A stretch of 64,000 bases of DNA, taken from assembly GCA_947495295.1 (NCBI GenBank), contig CANLYJ010000001.1, forward strand, positions 310,001 through 374,000. Reading direction: 5' to 3'. Both the position numbers and the translations under genes were made by a program. Below the pieces are notes generated by a model. The model did not search any database, was not told where the DNA came from, and worked only from the letters and a program-made list of their open reading frames with translations. Origin of the DNA: an uncultured Paracoccaceae bacterium. Lineage in GTDB: Bacteria; Pseudomonadota; Alphaproteobacteria; Rhodobacterales; Rhodobacteraceae. Below are positions 59,753-64,000 of the stretch, one piece after another (within the stretch, counting starts at the first letter, position 1; each line of letters opens with the position of its first letter).

Positions 59753-61107
59753 GCGCTGTCTGCCATAGCTGCGCGCAGGAAAGCGACCGCACCCCTTTGC
59801 CGCCGCCGGATCGGTTGATTCCGGTGGTGCGCGGACGGTCGCGCCGGGCCGCCCTGCTTTATACCCCGCGCTGGTTTGTCAAACGGCAGGTCCTGAATGC
59901 CGCCCGCTATGTTGAAGGGCTGGCTGCGGTCCAACCGTCAGAGTTTCGCAATCAGGCCACTGCTCCAAGTGGCGGCCATATCAAGGCGGCGAATGCATTG
60001 CTGGATGAGTTGAAGCAGGTGCTGAAACAGGATGTGGCCCGGTTTGCCGCCGCTGGTGATGCCCTGACAAAATCATCCAGGTCCGGTGGCTTTGGTGAAT
60101 TTCTGGAGTTGAAGGACCGGATTTACGCCCAATCCAAAGAGGCCGAGCGCCTGTTGGCGTTTTATCGCGGCATCTTTCAATATCGCATCGGGCGCTTTGG
60201 TGCCCAGTTGCAGGCGATGGATCGGATTGCGCTGGATTGCTATCAGGCGGTCTGGCTTGGTCTGGGCAAGGCCCGCAGCATTCCCGCCCCGGCACCCTTT
60301 GCCTATGTCGAGGATGGGCGTGGCCCTGCCACCTATCGCCGTGGCGTGAAGCTGAGCAAGCTGGGCCGTCGCCCGAACCCGTTTCCCCTAGTCAAGATCC
60401 CCCAGCACCGGCTGCATAACCCATGGACGCTGGGCGCTGTGCCGCATGAGGTCGCCCATAATCTGCAAAACGATCTGGGGCTGTGGAATGTGCTGCCAAA
60501 ACGCATTCAGGCTGGCATGCAGGGCCGGTTGCCCGAAGAGGCGATCCGCATCTGGATGCGCCTGCACAAGGAAAGCTATGCCGATTTTGCGGGCACACTG
60601 CTGATTGGACCGGCCTATGTGACGTCGTTGATCGATGTTGTGGGAAAACGCCCGGAGGCGGCGGCCGCGTTTAACCCCGAAGGCGTGCATCCCACGCCGA
60701 TTATTCGGGTGCCGATGAATTGCGCCCTGCTGCGCCGGATGGGTTTTGTCGCGGAGGCGCAGGCGTTTGAAGACACGTGGCGCCGTGTCTATCCTGATCA
60801 TCTGCTCAACAGCCTGCCTGCCGCCTATCGCAAATCCCTGAAGACAGGGATGGAAGCGATGGTCGAGATCTGCTGTTACACCAAGGAGCCTGCCTATGGT
60901 GGGCGTGCCTTGTCAGAGGTGATCCGGTTTTCCCATCGCGATGTTGGGTTGGTCCGCGAAGCCGCCGACCGTTTGCTGAACGGCGAGACAACGGGCGTGT
61001 TGCCCGAGCGTTTCCTGATCGCCGCTGCCCAGGTTGCGGTCCGCACCCGGCGGGCGACCCCGCGACAGGTGGCAAAGAATTTCTACCAGGCTTTGGGGAG
61101 GACGTGA
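59749..61107 (+). CDS. Predicted HExxH zinc metallopeptidase of unknown family
   Basis: A 452-aa protein. It opens with a CxxC pair (VCHSCAQES). A helical region of about 160 residues precedes the zinc-binding helix AVPHEVAHNLQND at residues 231-243 (His233, Glu234, His237). A downstream acidic helix (LHKESYADFAG, Glu275/Asp279) could give the third ligand, and HPTPIIRV (His314) follows. This pattern is that of zincin peptidases, but no known family was recognised. No signal peptide. Overlaps the gene before it by 4 bp. Substrate may be one of the acidic-headed proteins of the block. Confidence 0.75.
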   Translation: MSAVCHSCAQESDRTPLPPPDRLIPVVRGRSRRAALLYTPRWFVKRQVLNAARYVEGLAAVQPSEFRNQATAPSGGHIKAANALLDELKQVLKQDVARFAAAGDALTKSSRSGGFGEFLELKDRIYAQSKEAERLLAFYRGIFQYRIGRFGAQLQAMDRIALDCYQAVWLGLGKARSIPAPAPFAYVEDGRGPATYRRGVKLSKLGRRPNPFPLVKIPQHRLHNPWTLGAVPHEVAHNLQNDLGLWNVLPKRIQAGMQGRLPEEAIRIWMRLHKESYADFAGTLLIGPAYVTSLIDVVGKRPEAAAAFNPEGVHPTPIIRVPMNCALLRRMGFVAEAQAFEDTWRRVYPDHLLNSLPAAYRKSLKTGMEAMVEICCYTKEPAYGGRALSEVIRFSHRDVGLVREAADRLLNGETTGVLPERFLIAAAQVAVRTRRATPRQVAKNFYQALGRT

Positions 61108-61108
61108 T

Positions 61109-62893
61109 ATGGTGGACGTATCCAAAGACCGTATTTTGGTACTGCTGGACCGGCTGGAAACGCAATTGCAGGCGACGGCTGATCGTCTGGAAACCATGGC
61201 TGGATTGGGGGTTGAGGCTGGGCAGGCCCGGTCGCTTGAGCTGTTATCCTCTGGCGTTGATGTGGCTTTGCAAAATTTCGCCCCCTTGCCCAAAGCCGTC
61301 GCTGGTGACGACCGCGACCGCGCATTGAAGCTGGCCCGCGATCTGATGGCCCATGTCAGCAAGGACATCGCCCGTCCTCAGATCCTGAATGATCTGGATG
61401 ATGTGATCGCCGAGGCCAGCGAAGAAGAACAGAACCGTGTCGGCCGCCACCGTAATCCGGTCAAGGCCTTTATCGCCGATGCGAAGGCGCTGGAAGGCGA
61501 TATCGCCCTGATCACCGCCACGGCGACACGCGCTGCAAATGACATTATCGCATGGGCGCGCCCCGCCCCGAAAGAGGAGACTGATATGGCTCATGATGGT
61601 GAAAATCTGAAGGCGATTGAAACCGCCATTCAGCAGGTGGGTCGGCAATTGTCGTTCCTTTCCACCCGAAGTGGTCGGTCTGGTGCCGATCAGGCATCGC
61701 CCGGGTCGGGCGCGTTCAAGAACGTGACGGCGCAAATGGCTGCCACGCTCGATTCCCTGGGTATGCCGCATCGTGGCGTCCAGTTTGCCAGTGCTGACAA
61801 TCAGGACATGGCCCGCGATACGTTGATCGAAAGCCTGATGGCCGAGTTCACCGAGACCAAGCGCAACGGCAACACGGTCTTTGCCTTGGGCGAAGGCAAG
61901 CGCCGGATGACCAGCCCCGAGGATGGTCGTCTGCTGGCCGGTGCTGCGAAATCTGCGGCCCGCCGGGTGCGCGCCGAGGCCGACAATATTCTGGATATTC
62001 TGGACCGTCTGCCTGATATGGCCCGGTTCCAGACTGGCCGCGATGTGGTCCATGTGGATGACGCCCGGATGGAGGTCGAAAACCGGTTTGTTGATCTGGA
62101 TGAGGTGATGGCCGATCCTTATGGCATCAACATTGCCCGTGCGTTTTTCGCCATTCGCCGGATTGTGAAAGGCCTCTTGGATTACTTCGACTACGCCAAT
62201 CTGGAGCCTGAATTCACGGCAGCCATGCTGGAATTGCAGTTGGATGATCTGATCCCGGAGGGCCTGTTGCCTGCCACGGATATTGATGAAGTATCGCAGC
62301 GCCGCAGCCCGACCTTGTCCGAGGAACTGAAGTTCGAAATCGGCGAATTGGTGCAGGCCTTTGGCGAGATGGTGGGCGATATTCTGGCCCCATTGACCAA
62401 TACACGCGGCAATGCGGCCGCAAGGTTGGAACTGGCCTTGACCAGTGCCTGGGGATCGGCCCGTGATATGCGCGATATTCTGGTGCGCACGGGTACGAAC
62501 CTTGCCGAACAGGACCTGATTGCCTTTACCACGCAGGTCCGGGCCCAGGTCACGCGACCAACTGGCCGCGAGGTCAGATCGGTTTCCGTTTCGGCGGCAT
62601 TTGATCTGAGCATCGGACAGGTCATGGATTGGATTTTGGAAGTGACAGAGCCGTTCACCGGCGCCAGCTTCCGCGCCAATGTCCGTGAACAGGGTAGTCT
62701 GGCGATCCTGGCGGGCGAATTGCAGGCCCAGACCGCCGCCCTTGACGGTCTGATCGCGAGCGCGGGTGAATTCGGCTTTGCGATCAGCCTGCCGGGCCCG
62801 ATGCGCCAGTTGGAAGAGTTGAAATTCCTGATTGAAACAGCAGCAGATCAGGCGGCCATTCTGGCCCGCCCGGATCAGGCGGACGCAGGATAA
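61109..62893 (+). CDS. Unknown large helical protein with possible internal start
   Basis: A 594-aa protein, predicted largely alpha-helical, no recognised domain, no signal peptide or membrane segment. Residues 1-155 form helices with heptad-like spacing (LLDRLETQLQATADRLETMAG). The middle has charged helices (RRVRAEADNILDILDRLPDM), and the end is again helical (MRQLEELKFLIETAADQAA). At codon 160 an in-frame ATG (61586) is preceded by AGGAG at a good distance, so a 435-aa shorter form may also be made. Two bases separate it from the peptidase gene. Confidence 0.8.
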   Translation: MVDVSKDRILVLLDRLETQLQATADRLETMAGLGVEAGQARSLELLSSGVDVALQNFAPLPKAVAGDDRDRALKLARDLMAHVSKDIARPQILNDLDDVIAEASEEEQNRVGRHRNPVKAFIADAKALEGDIALITATATRAANDIIAWARPAPKEETDMAHDGENLKAIETAIQQVGRQLSFLSTRSGRSGADQASPGSGAFKNVTAQMAATLDSLGMPHRGVQFASADNQDMARDTLIESLMAEFTETKRNGNTVFALGEGKRRMTSPEDGRLLAGAAKSAARRVRAEADNILDILDRLPDMARFQTGRDVVHVDDARMEVENRFVDLDEVMADPYGINIARAFFAIRRIVKGLLDYFDYANLEPEFTAAMLELQLDDLIPEGLLPATDIDEVSQRRSPTLSEELKFEIGELVQAFGEMVGDILAPLTNTRGNAAARLELALTSAWGSARDMRDILVRTGTNLAEQDLIAFTTQVRAQVTRPTGREVRSVSVSAAFDLSIGQVMDWILEVTEPFTGASFRANVREQGSLAILAGELQAQTAALDGLIASAGEFGFAISLPGPMRQLEELKFLIETAADQAAILARPDQADAG

Positions 62894-62906
62894 GGAGGGC
62901 CATAAA

Positions 62907-64000
62907 GTGACGGATGAACGTATCGACACAATAGGCGAGTTGAACGGGGTCCTTGGACGCCTGCAACAACTCAGGAGTTTGATGGTCTCGGATGCCCGTG
63001 ATGAGCTGACCGAGAAACCCGGACAGGCGGAACTGATCAATCAGTATATCGCAGAAGCTGAACGCGCCGTGATGGATGCGTTGAAGCCGAAAGCCGGTGA
63101 TCCCAAGACCGATGGCGGTCTGGCCGATATGATCGGTCTGGGCGACACGATTGCGGGTGTCCCCGGTGCTGCGGCCTCTTCCCCGCTGGTGCCTGATTAT
63201 GATGATCAGGTCAGCCGGGAACGCAATTCGGCGATTGCCGATCTGTATTATCTTTATCAGATGGAGGCGGTCGGCACGTTCCGCAGTGTGCAAAAGCTGC
63301 AACAGCTGTTCAAATCGGGTGAAGTCCGCCTGTCGGATGGTCCCGGTGCCATGGCCCTGTTCCAGTTCGACCGCAAGCGCGTGCTGCGCTACACCCTTTC
63401 GGACCGTCGCGCGGCCTATCGCAAGGTGTTTGGTTACACCGACACAACCCCGCCGGATGGTGCGCTGCCCAATGACGCCTTCCATGTGCTGATGACGAAT
63501 TTCTGTCGCCATGTTTCGGCGTTCTTTCAGGACAAGCGTGTGTCCGAGGTCGTCAAATCCGACAATACCCGCGAGAATTTCGGGTCTATGTCGGTGGTGC
63601 GTCGGGCTGGTCTGGACCTGCGTCATAACCTCAAGCAGGTGTCATACGGCCATATCGCCGTGCTGCGGTCCGAGGTCATGGTGCTGTTGCGCGATGCGTT
63701 TGATATCCTCAATTCTGATGACATCAAACGGATCTTTGGTGCCACCACGGGGTGGGAGGTCATGGAGGATGTGCTGAAACAACATCTGCGTGAACAGCCG
63801 CTGACATCGCAACGTCATCGCATGGCGGTCACAGGTCGCGATACGATCCGTTGGCTGGGTGAGGATTACATCCTGACGGATGTGCGCACCGACTTTGAGG
63901 CATTGCTGGAGGCGATTGTCGATGGTTGTGACGATTGGCTGACAAGTGCAGAGTCCCTTGGACTGCGCAAACGTGCTATGGGTAGCGGGGGTGCGCGAGT
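62907..64000 (+). CDS. Unknown protein, 3' end cut by window
   Basis: An open frame from GTG at 62907 to the window end (364 residues seen). An AAGGAGGG Shine-Dalgarno sits 7 bp upstream, which fixes the GTG start. No ATG lies nearby in frame. The product is soluble and helical; visible stretches include LNGVLGRLQQLRSLMVSDAR, LYYLYQMEAVGTFRSVQ and VVRRAGLDLRHNLKQVSYGH. No family was recognised. It is 13 bp after the preceding gene, so the operon continues to the right of the window. Confidence 0.8.
   Translation, partial: MTDERIDTIGELNGVLGRLQQLRSLMVSDARDELTEKPGQAELINQYIAEAERAVMDALKPKAGDPKTDGGLADMIGLGDTIAGVPGAAASSPLVPDYDDQVSRERNSAIADLYYLYQMEAVGTFRSVQKLQQLFKSGEVRLSDGPGAMALFQFDRKRVLRYTLSDRRAAYRKVFGYTDTTPPDGALPNDAFHVLMTNFCRHVSAFFQDKRVSEVVKSDNTRENFGSMSVVRRAGLDLRHNLKQVSYGHIAVLRSEVMVLLRDAFDILNSDDIKRIFGATTGWEVMEDVLKQHLREQPLTSQRHRMAVTGRDTIRWLGEDYILTDVRTDFEALLEAIVDGCDDWLTSAESLGLRKRAMGSGGAR

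Noticed and set aside
1..64000. CRISPR array or prophage
   Set aside because: No regularly spaced direct repeats and no structural phage or integrase genes were seen.

Overview
The window looks like chromosomal DNA of an alphaproteobacterium of the Rhodobacteraceae (Roseobacter group). The basis is the GC-rich coding style, the dnaX-ybaB-recR block, a short SRP RNA, PQQ-alcohol-oxidation accessory genes of the TIGR03861/3863/3864/3866 type, a form II CoxL locus and protein-level resemblance throughout. No tRNA, rRNA, CRISPR array or prophage was seen.

Layout. 1-13.6 kb is housekeeping: a truncated thioredoxin-reductase-like gene, recR, ybaB, dnaX, a LysR regulator, an ankyrin/tyrosine-phosphatase pair, rsgA, a REP-associated transposase (RAYT) with its REP palindromes and a decayed relative, the SRP RNA, a 2',3'-cyclic nucleotidase and nudC. 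13.6-19.1 kb carries a tightly packed catabolic operon: TIM-barrel isomerase, acylating aldehyde dehydrogenase, ThDP enzyme and HpaI-type aldolase. 19.3-24.6 kb has an SDR, DUF1178, NUDIX and HDAC-like genes, then modABC for molybdate uptake. 24.8-33.9 kb is a surface-glycan locus with two tandem GT30 (Kdo-transferase family) genes, a complete NeuC/NeuB/NeuA sialic-acid pathway, YrbL-like, TagD-like and CDP-glycerol-transferase-like genes, a tyrosine phosphatase and a P-loop ATPase.

33.9-56.0 kb is a periplasmic alcohol-oxidation region. Leftward run cytochrome c, a MoxJ-like binding protein and coxG-S-L-M (form II molybdenum hydroxylase). Rightward run a PQQ-associated ABC exporter set and a beta-propeller. 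Further on are an RsbQ-like hydrolase coupled to a PAS-HWE kinase, an ABC ATPase/binding-protein pair without permease, and a PQQ dehydrogenase with the Asp-x-Asp lanthanide signature. This is followed by a LuxR response regulator, a FIST protein and a hybrid kinase. A shared 10-bp box (AAGGTYSTAT) lies in front of both the dehydrogenase and the divergent cytochrome/ABC promoter, which suggests a common regulator, plausibly the response regulator encoded downstream. modABC would supply molybdenum for the CoxL-type enzyme.

56.2-57.9 kb holds mtnA and a class II aldolase (methylthioribose salvage shunt). From 58.1 kb to the window end runs a block of five unrecognised, tightly spaced genes: a protein with an Asp-rich head, glycine zipper and basic tail; a second acidic-headed protein; a predicted HExxH metallopeptidase; and two large helical proteins. 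This is the best candidate for an undescribed system. Several intergenic spaces carry paired perfect palindromes or longer diverged repeats that look like dispersed genomic elements.
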